Shown here piece after piece: positions 1-7,717 of a DNA stretch of 64,000 bases; the first letter of the stretch is position 1, and every line of letters starts with the position of its first letter. Below the pieces are notes generated by a model. That model was not told the origin of the DNA, ran no database searches, and saw nothing but the letters and a program-made list of their open reading frames with translations. Position numbers and translations under genes: made by a program. The stretch lies in contig NZ_CP125781.1 of the NCBI RefSeq assembly GCF_030053895.1, positions 4,526,001 through 4,590,000 on the forward strand. The letters are read 5' to 3'. Source of the DNA: Trabulsiella odontotermitis. GTDB lineage: Bacteria; Pseudomonadota; Gammaproteobacteria; Enterobacterales; Enterobacteriaceae.

Positions 1-188
1 TTCGCGCCATAAGTAACGGAGACAAACTTCGGCTTCAGGCTGCTCAGGCGATCGATTGAGGCCCACAGGGTTTGCTCCATTTCACTGGTGCGCGGCGGAA
101 AGAATTCAAACGAAACGTTAATCTGGCCCTGGAGTTCTGCCAGACTCTGATTCAGGGCTTCCCGCTGGTTGGCGTGAAAAAAGCTCAT
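1..188 (-). CDS. metF: 5,10-methylenetetrahydrofolate reductase (N-terminal part only)
   Basis: Only the first 62 or so codons are inside the window; the gene runs off the left edge. The start is the ATG read from 188 to 186. The protein begins MSFFHANQREALNQSLAELQ and continues with the FEFFPPRT strand typical of MetF TIM barrels. MetF uses FADH2 to reduce methylene-THF to methyl-THF, the methyl donor for homocysteine methylation. It lies downstream of metL in the same direction and has its own Met boxes about 50-70 bp upstream, so it is probably MetJ-repressed separately from metBL. The start agrees with E. coli MetF as I remember it. The remainder cannot be judged. Confidence 0.95.
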   Translation of the reverse strand, partial: MSFFHANQREALNQSLAELQGQINVSFEFFPPRTSEMEQTLWASIDRLSSLKPKFVSVTYGA

Positions 189-236
189 ACCTTACCTCAT
201 CAATCTCATGTCGTTATGTGTTGTGTTTCGAACTTC

Positions 237-260
237 TATACGTTTAGACGTCCAGATGTA
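237..260. promoter_or_regulatory. MetJ operator (Met boxes) of metF
   Basis: Three consecutive 8-mers, tatacgtt, tagacgtc and cagatgta, resemble the MetJ half-operator AGACGTCT; the middle one is closest. They lie 49-72 bp upstream of the metF ATG. MetJ with S-adenosylmethionine binds tandem Met boxes cooperatively, so this is the expected repressor site. Confidence 0.75.
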
Positions 261-363
261 AAAGTGACGGAAAAGCGGGATGCCGTCAACTGAAATATCA
301 CGATGAAGGCTGAGGAAATTTCAGGCAAGTTGAAAAAAGTTCATGATGAGGGAAGCGGAAAGT

Positions 364-390
364 ATGCCCTCTCCCGCAAGAAGAGGGCAT
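364..390 (-). terminator. Hairpin after metL
   Basis: The arms atgccctct and agagggcat form a perfect 9-bp inverted repeat 13 bp beyond the metL stop. On the minus strand it is followed only by a short pyrimidine stretch rather than a clear U-run, so it may be a weak or partial terminator between metL and metF. Confidence 0.45.
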
Positions 391-402
391 CAGAACGGAG
401 AA

Positions 403-2835
403 TTACAGCAGTTGCGCTAGGCGGTTGATATCTGACTGAATCGCGCCTGCGGTGACGTCACGTCCGGCGCCCGGACCGCGGATCACCAGCGGGTTATCAC
501 GATACCAGCGGCTTTCGATGGCGAAGACATTATCGCACGGCAGCAGCGCAGCCAGCGGGTGCTCGGCGCGAACCGCTTCAACACCGACGCGCGCTTTGCC
601 ATTGGCGTCGAAACGCGCGACATAACGCAGAACCAGCCCCAGCTCCTGCGCGGCTTCCAGACGCTGCAGCATCTGCTCGTTAAGTTCGTCACCGTTCTCA
701 AAGAAGTGATCGATAGATCCCTCTTCGCAATGCAGAGGTACCAGTGACTCAACGCGAACCTGATCCGGTTCGATGTCATAGCCCGCTTCACGCGCCAGGA
801 TCACCAGTTTGCGCATCACGTCTTTCCCTGAAAGGTCAACGCGCGGATCCGGCTCGGTCAGCCCCTGCTGCCACGCCTGATCAACCAGATCGGTAAACGG
901 TACGGTGCCATCAAACTGCAGGAATAACCACGACAGCGTGCCGGAAAAAATACCGCTGATCGACAGGATCACATCGCCGCTTTCACGTAAATCACGTACG
1001 GTATGGTTCACCGGTAAACCGGCACCGACAGTCGCGTTATACAGCCAGTGACGGCCGGTTTTTTCAAACGCGTCGTGGATCTGGCGGTATTTATTGCTGG
1101 AGCTGGCACCCGCCAGTTTATTGGCGCTGATGACGTGGAAACCATGGCTGGCAAAATCGAGATACTGATCGGCCAGTTGCTCGCTGGCGGTGACGTCCAG
1201 CACCACCAGATCGTCATACGGATGCGCGCGCATCCACAGGAACAGGGATTCTTCATCCTGTTCGATCGCTTCGTCGTTGAAGAACGCCAGCGCCCGGCTG
1301 GCATCCAGCCCGTCGTAATTCAACAGGCTGCGTCGGCTATCCACCACCCCGGCGAGGATAAATTCAAACCCGGTACGCGCCGAGAGCGTGCTCTGTTCGC
1401 GGGCAAACAACTCCAGCCAGCGGGAACCGATATTGCCTTTGCCGAACAACACCAGGCCAATGCGCTTCTCGGCACGGAACAACGACTGGTGCAGCCCCTG
1501 GATCAGGCTCTCCGTCGGGCCGGTACGCAGCAGCGCGACGAGGCTGATCCCCTCTTCCGACTGCCAGGTGAACTCCACCGGCTGGCCTTTCAGCTGCTGC
1601 CAGAAACGGTGGCAGTGCAGTGGGTTACGGGTGACGCCTGCGCCAACCATCGCCACCAGCGCCAGCCCCTGACGCAAACGCAGCTCGCCTGGCAGCCCGG
1701 CTTCATCAAGCAGTTTCAGGGCGCTGTCGACCACTTCTGAGGTGTAGCAAAACTGCAGCAACTGGCGATCGGCATGAACGCCCACCGCCAGCGGACGCAT
1801 CTGCGCACGCTTGAGAATGACATCGATATCTTTATGCGCCTGTCTGAAGTCCTGGCTGGCTGGCACATGGAATTCAATCAGGCACACATCGTCATGGCTG
1901 GTGACAATGCGCGCGCCGGTACCCGACGCCAGCACGCGTTCAATACGCGTCGAGCCCTGATCCGGCGTGTAGCTGCAACGCAGTTGCAGATCGATATCAC
2001 TGCCGGAAACCGGCTGAAGGGTACGCGCATGCAGAACCGGCGCGGCCAGACGCGCCAGTTCGCTGGCTTCATCCAGGCGCAGCAGCGGCAGCAGACAGGC
2101 ATCTTTAACTTTACGCGGGTCGGCGCTGTACACCCCGGCGACGTCGCTCCAGATGGTGACGCGGGAAACGCCCGCCAGCGCGCCAACCTGGGTGGCGGAA
2201 TAGTCGGAACCGTTACGGCCCAGCAACACCGTTTCCCCCGCATTGTTGCGTGAGATAAACCCGGTCACCACCAGACGTTTATTCGGATGTTGCGCCAGCA
2301 GTTGTTGCAGCAGTGGATAAGAGAGGCCTTCATCCACCTGCGGTTGCGCAGCACGTTCAGCGCGCAGGAATTCACGCGCATCCAGCCAGACGGCGTCCAG
2401 CCCCTGCTCCCGCAAAACGGCGGACATCAGACGCGCAGACCACACTTCGCCGTGGCCAACCACTTCCGCGTACACCGCGTCGGTCACGCCACTGTCGAGC
2501 AGCGCCGCCAGACGCTCGAGATCGTGGATAAACTCGCTGATCATGCCATCGGCAATCGCGGCAGGGAGCAGACCGCTAATCAGCTCGGTCTGGTAACGAC
2601 GCAACGCTTGCTGAACCTGATGCGCAGAGAGGCGATCAGTCTGGCTTAATTTCAGCCAGCTGATCAGCTGGTTGGTGGTGCTGCCCGCCGCAGAGACAAC
2701 CATCATATCGCCCGGCATCGAATATTCCGTCATGATGCCCGCGACACGCAGGTAACACTTCACATCCGCCAGACTACTCCCACCAAATTTGTGCAGCTGA
2801 CGACCCTTCGCCCCTGCCTGCGCAATCACACTCAT
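403..2835 (-). CDS. metL: Bifunctional aspartokinase II / homoserine dehydrogenase II
   Basis: An 810-residue fusion, the same length as E. coli MetL. The N-terminal kinase half starts with the KFGGSSL nucleotide motif (about residue 17) and has LLGRNGSDYSAT near residue 205. The central part is ACT-like. The C-terminal half is a homoserine dehydrogenase opening with GKGNIGSRWLELF (about residue 463), a Rossmann motif, with a later SANKLAG region. It phosphorylates aspartate and reduces aspartate semialdehyde on the methionine branch. The ATG lies 2 bp after the metB stop, so metB-metL is one operon, repressed through the Met boxes upstream of metB. The order metJ < > metBL-metF matches other enterics. 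Confidence 0.97.
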   Translation of the reverse strand: MSVIAQAGAKGRQLHKFGGSSLADVKCYLRVAGIMTEYSMPGDMMVVSAAGSTTNQLISWLKLSQTDRLSAHQVQQALRRYQTELISGLLPAAIADGMISEFIHDLERLAALLDSGVTDAVYAEVVGHGEVWSARLMSAVLREQGLDAVWLDAREFLRAERAAQPQVDEGLSYPLLQQLLAQHPNKRLVVTGFISRNNAGETVLLGRNGSDYSATQVGALAGVSRVTIWSDVAGVYSADPRKVKDACLLPLLRLDEASELARLAAPVLHARTLQPVSGSDIDLQLRCSYTPDQGSTRIERVLASGTGARIVTSHDDVCLIEFHVPASQDFRQAHKDIDVILKRAQMRPLAVGVHADRQLLQFCYTSEVVDSALKLLDEAGLPGELRLRQGLALVAMVGAGVTRNPLHCHRFWQQLKGQPVEFTWQSEEGISLVALLRTGPTESLIQGLHQSLFRAEKRIGLVLFGKGNIGSRWLELFAREQSTLSARTGFEFILAGVVDSRRSLLNYDGLDASRALAFFNDEAIEQDEESLFLWMRAHPYDDLVVLDVTASEQLADQYLDFASHGFHVISANKLAGASSSNKYRQIHDAFEKTGRHWLYNATVGAGLPVNHTVRDLRESGDVILSISGIFSGTLSWLFLQFDGTVPFTDLVDQAWQQGLTEPDPRVDLSGKDVMRKLVILAREAGYDIEPDQVRVESLVPLHCEEGSIDHFFENGDELNEQMLQRLEAAQELGLVLRYVARFDANGKARVGVEAVRAEHPLAALLPCDNVFAIESRWYRDNPLVIRGPGAGRDVTAGAIQSDINRLAQLL

Positions 2836-2837
2836 GT

Positions 2838-3998
2838 TTACCCCTCTGCTGCGATCCGGAAGCCATTTTCCAGATCGGCAATTAAATCTTCACCGTCTTC
2901 AATACCTGTAGAGATGCGTAGCAACATCTCGGAAATGCCCGCGGCAGCACGCGCTTCCGGTGCCATACCCGCGTGCGTCATGGTCGCGGCATGGGAGATC
3001 AGGCTTTCAACGCCGCCCAGCGATTCCGCCAGCGTAAACAGCGACAGACCGCTCAGGAAACGGCGCAACGTTTGCTCGTCGCCATCCAGTTCAAAACTCA
3101 GCATCGCGCCAAAACCTTTCTGCTGACGCGCCGCGATCTCATGCCCCTGGTTTTCCGGCAAAGACGGATGATACAGCTTTTTCACCAGCGGTTGCTGTTT
3201 CAGATAATCAACAATCGCCTGTGCGTTACGCTGAGCGACTTCCATACGTGGCGACAACGTACGTAACCCGCGTAATAACAGATAGCTATCAAACGCGCCG
3301 CCGGTGACGCCAATATTATTGGCCCACCAGGCCAGTTCAGTGACCACGTCCGGATCTTTCGCAATCACCACGCCCGCCACCACATCGGAATGGCCGTTCA
3401 GGTATTTCGTGCAGGAATGCAGAACCAGATCGGCGCCCAGCGCCAGCGGATTCTGTAACGCCGGGCTTAAGAAGGTGTTATCCACCACGCTAATCGCCCC
3501 GGCTTCACGCGAAAGACGACAGATTTTCTCAATATCGACGACGCGCAACAATGGGTTGCTTGGACTTTCTACCAGCACAAGCTTCGGTTTTTCTGCCAGC
3601 GCCGCTTTCAGCGCCGCGTCATTGCCCTGATCGACAAACAAAACACGGTAGCACCCGCGTTTCGCCAGGCTGTCAAACAGACGATAGCTGCCGCCATAAC
3701 AGTCATGCGGCGCGACCAGCAGATCGCCAGGATTAAGATAAACGGTGGTCACCAGGTGGATAGCCGACATGCCGGTGTTAGTCAGTACCGCGCCCGCGCC
3801 GCCTTCCAGCTCCGCCAGCGCCCGCTGGACGACATCACGCGTCGGGTTGCCGCGGCGCGAGTAGTCATGCGCGCGGGGTTCATTAAAACCGGTGAAATTG
3901 TAGGTGCTGGAGAGATGAATCGGCGGGACGACGCAACCGTACTGTTCGTCGTCATTTAACCCGCTACGCACTGCGATAGTGGCCTGTTTACGCGTCAT
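2838..3998 (-). CDS. metB: Cystathionine gamma-synthase
   Basis: 386 residues, the normal length. It is a fold-type I PLP enzyme. SVVDNTFLSPALQNPLALGADLV is followed by the LHSCTKYLNGHSD segment that holds the Schiff-base lysine (SCTKY). EAxGISEMLLRISTGIED marks the Cys/Met metabolism family C-terminus. It joins O-succinylhomoserine and cysteine to give cystathionine. It is the first gene of the metBL operon and diverges from metJ across about 260 bp holding five Met-box-like 8-mers. Sequence and context both fit, with no anomaly seen. Confidence 0.97.
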   Translation of the reverse strand: MTRKQATIAVRSGLNDDEQYGCVVPPIHLSSTYNFTGFNEPRAHDYSRRGNPTRDVVQRALAELEGGAGAVLTNTGMSAIHLVTTVYLNPGDLLVAPHDCYGGSYRLFDSLAKRGCYRVLFVDQGNDAALKAALAEKPKLVLVESPSNPLLRVVDIEKICRLSREAGAISVVDNTFLSPALQNPLALGADLVLHSCTKYLNGHSDVVAGVVIAKDPDVVTELAWWANNIGVTGGAFDSYLLLRGLRTLSPRMEVAQRNAQAIVDYLKQQPLVKKLYHPSLPENQGHEIAARQQKGFGAMLSFELDGDEQTLRRFLSGLSLFTLAESLGGVESLISHAATMTHAGMAPEARAAAGISEMLLRISTGIEDGEDLIADLENGFRIAAEG

Positions 3999-4056
3999 GT
4001 CTGGGCTTCCTGGCTTAATCGGTGAAGGTCAGGGCACAGAGTAACCACTGCCACAT

Positions 4057-4096
4057 TGGACGTCAATACATCTGGACATCTAAATGTCTTTGCGTA
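4057..4096. promoter_or_regulatory. MetJ operator in the metB-metJ divergent promoter
   Basis: Five adjacent 8-mers starting at 4057 (tggacgtc, aatacatc, tggacatc, taaatgtc, tttgcgta) resemble AGACGTCT to varying degrees. MetJ arrays of this kind lie between metJ and metB in E. coli. The array would control both genes and provide autoregulation of metJ. Confidence 0.8.
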
Positions 4097-4262
4097 TAGA
4101 TTGAGCAAACGACAAATAGCCGTTAAAATTATATGCATTAGCGCACAACTGTGGAGGCTTTCCCCGTGTCACGGCTTCGCCTCTACGGTAAAATACGCAC
4201 GTTTATGGTCTGAGCGACAGCTTCTGGCCCTTTATTAATGACTGACAGGATTAAGGTATCTC

Positions 4263-4580
4263 ATGGCTGAATGGAGCGGCGAATATATCAGCCCATACGC
4301 TGAGCACGGTAAGAAGAGTGAGCAAGTAAAAAAAATTACGGTTTCCATTCCTCTGAAGGTGTTAAAAATCCTCACCGATGAACGTACCCGTCGTCAGGTG
4401 AACAATCTGCGTCACGCCACCAATAGCGAACTGCTGTGTGAAGCGTTTTTGCATGCCTTCACCGGTCAACCGCTACCTGACGATGCTGACCTGCGTAAAG
4501 AGCGTAGTGATGAAATTCCGGAAGAAGCGAAAGTGATCATGCGCGAACTGGGAATCGACCCGGAGACGTGGGAATACTGA
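4263..4580 (+). CDS. metJ: Methionine regulon repressor MetJ
   Basis: 105 residues, the same as E. coli MetJ. It is a ribbon-helix-helix repressor that uses SAM as co-repressor. The DNA-reading strand is visible as VKKITVSIPLKVL (about residues 22-34), followed by helices with RTRRQVNNLRHATNSELLCEAF. The ATG at 4263 follows a short purine-rich leader (aggattaagg). It is divergent from metB. Downstream is a REP-like hairpin rather than yiiX, which follows metJ in K-12. Confidence 0.97.
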   Translation: MAEWSGEYISPYAEHGKKSEQVKKITVSIPLKVLKILTDERTRRQVNNLRHATNSELLCEAFLHAFTGQPLPDDADLRKERSDEIPEEAKVIMRELGIDPETWEY

Positions 4581-4624
4581 TGCGCTGATGGCGGTGAGTA
4601 TCGGCCAATAATGTCAGTCATCCA

Positions 4625-4651
4625 TGCCCGGCGGCGCAACGCCACCGGGCA
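4625..4651. repeat. REP-like palindrome between metJ and the GPH transporter
   Basis: The element begins tgcccggcggcgcaacgcc and ends ccgggca, an imperfect GC-rich hairpin with the GCCGGGCGG-type core of enterobacterial REP sequences. It sits in the gap between the convergent genes metJ and the GPH transporter. Confidence 0.7.
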
Positions 4652-4662
4652 AATATCACCTG

Positions 4663-6186
4663 TTAGCTTTGTAGCGCCTTCTGCCGATTAAGATAACCAA
4701 TCGTATTGTTACCCCACAGCTTCTCGTAAGGCATACCTGCCAGCATCTCTACTGTCTGACGCGCTTGCGGAGTGATAGCCTCCGGCGTCAGGCGACCCGC
4801 CGCACGCATTTTCAGGGTTTCTTCACGCAACACGCTATGTGTTTTGAGGTTCAGGCGGAACTTCAGAGAGATCAGAAAGCCAATCAGCAATACGCAGACG
4901 GTACCGACACTGAGGATCATCAGGATGGTGTGGCTCACGCCGGGTACCTGTGTTGGCTGACCCGACACAAATCCGGAAAGCTGCATGACGATACCCACCA
5001 GCATGACCGCACCAGCCTGCGAGGCTTTGCGCGTCAGCGTCATTATTCCGGCGAAAATCCCCTCGCGACGCTGACCGGTGACCACTTCATCGACATCGGC
5101 AATATAGGTATAGATATTCCACGGAATATAGTTGATGCCGCCGCGGCCCAGCCCGGCAATGGCGGAGATAAGCAGCAACAGTGAGTAGTTGTCGCTCATC
5201 CCGCTATAATACAGCCCGGCATAGGACAGCGCACTCAGGCCAAACAACGTGACCACCACCCGGTACGAAGGCGCCTGTCCAAAGCGGATGCACAGCGGGA
5301 TCATCGCCATTACCGCGATAAATTGCAGGATAGCCATGGTTCCCATCAGGTCAGAGGCCAGCGTCGGACTTTGCATCAACACAAACACCACGTAGTAGGT
5401 AAACACGGCGTTAAAGACATCCTGCGCAATATAGCCACCCAGGTACATGCCAAGATGTTGACGGAAAATGCGGATGCGGAATGTTGAACTCAGTTCAATG
5501 ATCAGTCGATGCAGGCTTTGACCGAGGGTCAGTTTTTGCGCCTGAGCAGCAAGCTCTTCCTCACTACGATCACGTTCCCAGGTAAAGCACCACACCAGCG
5601 TCAGCACGATGGCACACATGATGGAGAACACCAGGCTGGCGTAGAAGAAGGAGATCGCGTTGTCTTTACCGAAGTGGTTCAGCAATACGCCCGGCAGAAA
5701 CGCCGCGAGGATCGCCGACAATTGCGCCATACCGATACGTGCGCCGGAAAATTTGGTTTTCTGTTTGAAATCATCGGTCATTTCCGGCACCAGTGTTTCA
5801 TAAGGCACCAGAATCATTGTGTAAACCACATCAAACAGCAGATACGTCACCAGATAATACCAGTACCCCATATCGCCCATCCACATCAGGCTGTATGAAA
5901 AAACACAGGGAATGCCCAGTAAAATAAAGAACTTGCGGCGACCAAAACGCTTTCCTGCCCACGTATTGCCAAAGTTATCGGTAAGATACCCCATCAGCGG
6001 ACTTACCACGGCATCCAGTATTCTTGCCATGGCAAAAATAAAAGTCGCCTCTATCGGCGTTAATCCGCAAAACGTTGTGTAGAAATAAAGTAACCATGCT
6101 GCGGTGAGCGCTGTCGTCCCTGCGCCCAGACAATCCCCTGAACCATAGGCCAGGTAATTGATAATACCAATTTTGCGCTTATTCAT
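4663..6186 (-). CDS. GPH-family sugar:cation symporter, probably for oligogalacturonides
   Basis: 507 residues with about 12 hydrophobic segments. GPH/MelB family features include MGYLTDNFGNTWAGKRFGRRK (the DxxxxxxGxxGRRR-type loop after TM2) and a VPYETLVPEMTDDFKQKTKFSGAR stretch like those in YihO, YihP, XylP and MelB. It follows a KdgM-type porin on the same strand with a 75-bp gap and no obvious terminator, so the two probably form one operon: porin for the outer membrane, symporter for the inner. A KdgR-like operator lies upstream of the porin, which points to oligogalacturonides or related uronides (TogT-like). K-12 OmpL-YihO, in the sulfoquinovose cluster, is the alternative kinship. 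The substrate is inference. Confidence 0.75.
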   Translation of the reverse strand: MNKRKIGIINYLAYGSGDCLGAGTTALTAAWLLYFYTTFCGLTPIEATFIFAMARILDAVVSPLMGYLTDNFGNTWAGKRFGRRKFFILLGIPCVFSYSLMWMGDMGYWYYLVTYLLFDVVYTMILVPYETLVPEMTDDFKQKTKFSGARIGMAQLSAILAAFLPGVLLNHFGKDNAISFFYASLVFSIMCAIVLTLVWCFTWERDRSEEELAAQAQKLTLGQSLHRLIIELSSTFRIRIFRQHLGMYLGGYIAQDVFNAVFTYYVVFVLMQSPTLASDLMGTMAILQFIAVMAMIPLCIRFGQAPSYRVVVTLFGLSALSYAGLYYSGMSDNYSLLLLISAIAGLGRGGINYIPWNIYTYIADVDEVVTGQRREGIFAGIMTLTRKASQAGAVMLVGIVMQLSGFVSGQPTQVPGVSHTILMILSVGTVCVLLIGFLISLKFRLNLKTHSVLREETLKMRAAGRLTPEAITPQARQTVEMLAGMPYEKLWGNNTIGYLNRQKALQS

Positions 6187-6261
6187 TTTTCTTTCCTGCT
6201 ATATACGCAATAGAACCAGATACAGTGTCGTAACTTACTCGTTATTTAATAGCATCACGGG

Positions 6262-6942
6262 TCAGAAGTTATAACCAATCCCTACGCGATAACGGGTTTG
6301 TCGATCGGATGTCGTGGTGGTGTTATAGCCGGAAGAGACGTTGCCAATTTCAGCAAAGGGAACCCAGGAGCCAAATTTATAAGCAACGCGGAAGTTATAT
6401 TCGTAATCTTCTTTTTTGTTGTTATATAAATCTTCGCTATCGGCAATTTTATAAATACCATTCAGCTCAAACATCCAGTTTGCGACGTTATAGCCGAGCC
6501 AGGCTTCAGGCCGGTACACCATACGGTCATCTTTGCCATCAGCGTTCCTGCGTGCATATTCCTGGCGATAGCGGAATGCGGTCCACCAGCTATCGTTAAT
6601 GTTGTATTGTACGCGGATATAAGGCTTATAGATCGTGATGTTATCGCCTGTTTCAACCGCAACGCCAGGCTGCCAGACCAGATCCTGCCAGGTGAACTGA
6701 TAGCTTGCCGTATACTCGTTACCATTACTTTCCATATTATTCCAGGCACTATTAGACTGTGCATCATCGGAACGAGAAATGGCTTCTACCGCAACACCGA
6801 ATCCTGTTGCAAAACGATGGGACATATAAACACGGTCATAGTTACGTCCGTCATCGTAATATTCATGGCGGTAATCAACGTAACCAGCATGCGCGGCACA
6901 GGATAATACTGAAATAAGTAATAAGACATATTTTAATTTCAT
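6262..6942 (-). CDS. KdgM/OmpL-family outer-membrane porin
   Basis: 226 residues from the ATG at 6942, preceded by GAGAGGG; a longer frame upstream lacks a good ribosome site. The signal peptide is MKLKYVLLLISVLSCAAHA. The mature protein starts with YVDYRHEYYDDGR and alternates aromatic and polar residues (QFTWQDLVWQPGV, WTAFRYRQEYARR, WMFELNGIYKI), as in small KdgM 12-stranded barrels. It ends VGIGYNF with the C-terminal Phe needed for outer-membrane insertion. KdgM-type porins pass oligogalacturonides; OmpL of K-12 is a relative. It pairs with the GPH symporter downstream. This pair occupies the place of yiiX in K-12. Confidence 0.8.
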   Translation of the reverse strand: MKLKYVLLLISVLSCAAHAGYVDYRHEYYDDGRNYDRVYMSHRFATGFGVAVEAISRSDDAQSNSAWNNMESNGNEYTASYQFTWQDLVWQPGVAVETGDNITIYKPYIRVQYNINDSWWTAFRYRQEYARRNADGKDDRMVYRPEAWLGYNVANWMFELNGIYKIADSEDLYNNKKEDYEYNFRVAYKFGSWVPFAEIGNVSSGYNTTTTSDRQTRYRVGIGYNF

Positions 6943-7163
6943 GACCAACCCTCTCAAAAAGTGAGATCCCAGCAATAGAATAAACCTGTGATTTACACCG
7001 AAGTGAAAATCACAAAGTCTGATTATAGAATTGAGTAGCGTCATGAACTTTATGGCAGCGCCATCATAAAAACCTTTTAAATTTTGCCACAAAATAAAAT
7101 TGATGGCAGAAAACGAAAGATTACAAAGACGGAGATCAATAATAAAAACAATTTATCATAAAA

Positions 7164-7180
7164 TGAGAAACATCGTTTCA
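7164..7180. promoter_or_regulatory. KdgR-like operator upstream of porin/GPH operon
   Basis: tgagaaacatcgtttca matches AATRAAAYRYYRTTTYA (KdgR consensus as I recall it) at 14 of 17 positions, with a perfect gaaac-atc-gtttc core. It is about 220 bp upstream of the porin ATG, which is far but inside its leader region. Two other genes in the window have similar boxes. Confidence 0.55.
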
Positions 7181-7258
7181 ATTAATAAAAATGAACGGTT
7201 TTATAACAGTTTCACTACAAAGACAGGAAAGGACCGTGACAGGAGGAAAAGCGGACAC

Positions 7259-7285
7259 AAAAAAAGCGCCTTGCGGCGCTTTTTT
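7259..7285 (-). terminator. rpmE terminator
   Basis: The hairpin aaagcgccttgcggcgcttt with A/T runs on both sides lies just after the rpmE stop. On the minus strand the stem is followed by a U-run. It may also stop transcripts from the left. Confidence 0.85.
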
Positions 7286-7298
7286 CTGGGAGCAAAAC

Positions 7299-7511
7299 TT
7301 ATTTGCTGCCCGGGATGCTGAAACGCTTGTTGAAGCGGTCAACACGACCACCGGTTGCAACATCACGCTGCTTGCCAGTGTAGAACGGGTGGCAGTTGCT
7401 GCACACGTCCAGGTTCAGATCGTGACCCACGGTAGAATGGGTTTTGATCACATTACCGCAAGAACAAGTTGCAGTAATTTCTACATAATTCGGGTGAATA
7501 CCTTTTTTCAT
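7299..7511 (-). CDS. rpmE: 50S ribosomal protein L31 (zinc-binding type)
   Basis: 70 residues beginning MKKGIHPNYVEI. The four zinc ligands C16, C18, C37 and C40 are all present (CSC and CSNCH), so this is the C+ form and not the zinc-free YkgM paralogue. It is divergent from priA as in E. coli. A strong terminator follows directly. Confidence 0.97.
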   Translation of the reverse strand: MKKGIHPNYVEITATCSCGNVIKTHSTVGHDLNLDVCSNCHPFYTGKQRDVATGGRVDRFNKRFSIPGSK

Positions 7512-7717
7512 GGGAAACCTCAGTTAAGGCCGCGTCGCTCTTCCAGCCCCAACGCCGGACACCACGCGATGTTAATAATATAGGTAGTTTAACGCGACTA
7601 TTTCGCATTAAAGGCGGCGAATGATACAGAATTTAACCAGCGTATGCAAACTGATCCGCACTTCCCCTTCGTGTAATGTGTATACTAACGCGCCACTTTT
7701 CAAGTCAGGAAGATTCA

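Larger units (their letters stand above)
6943..7298. other. Regulatory gap upstream of the KdgM-type porin
   Basis: About 356 bp of AT-rich DNA between the porin start and the rpmE stop. It contains the porin promoter region, a KdgR-like box (7164-7180) and the rpmE terminator (7259-7285). I see no credible gene; the short frames here overlap the regulatory elements. Confidence 0.7.

Noticed and set aside
1048..1740. 230-codon open frame on the plus strand
   Set aside because: Antisense of metL. The protein is low in recognisable structure.
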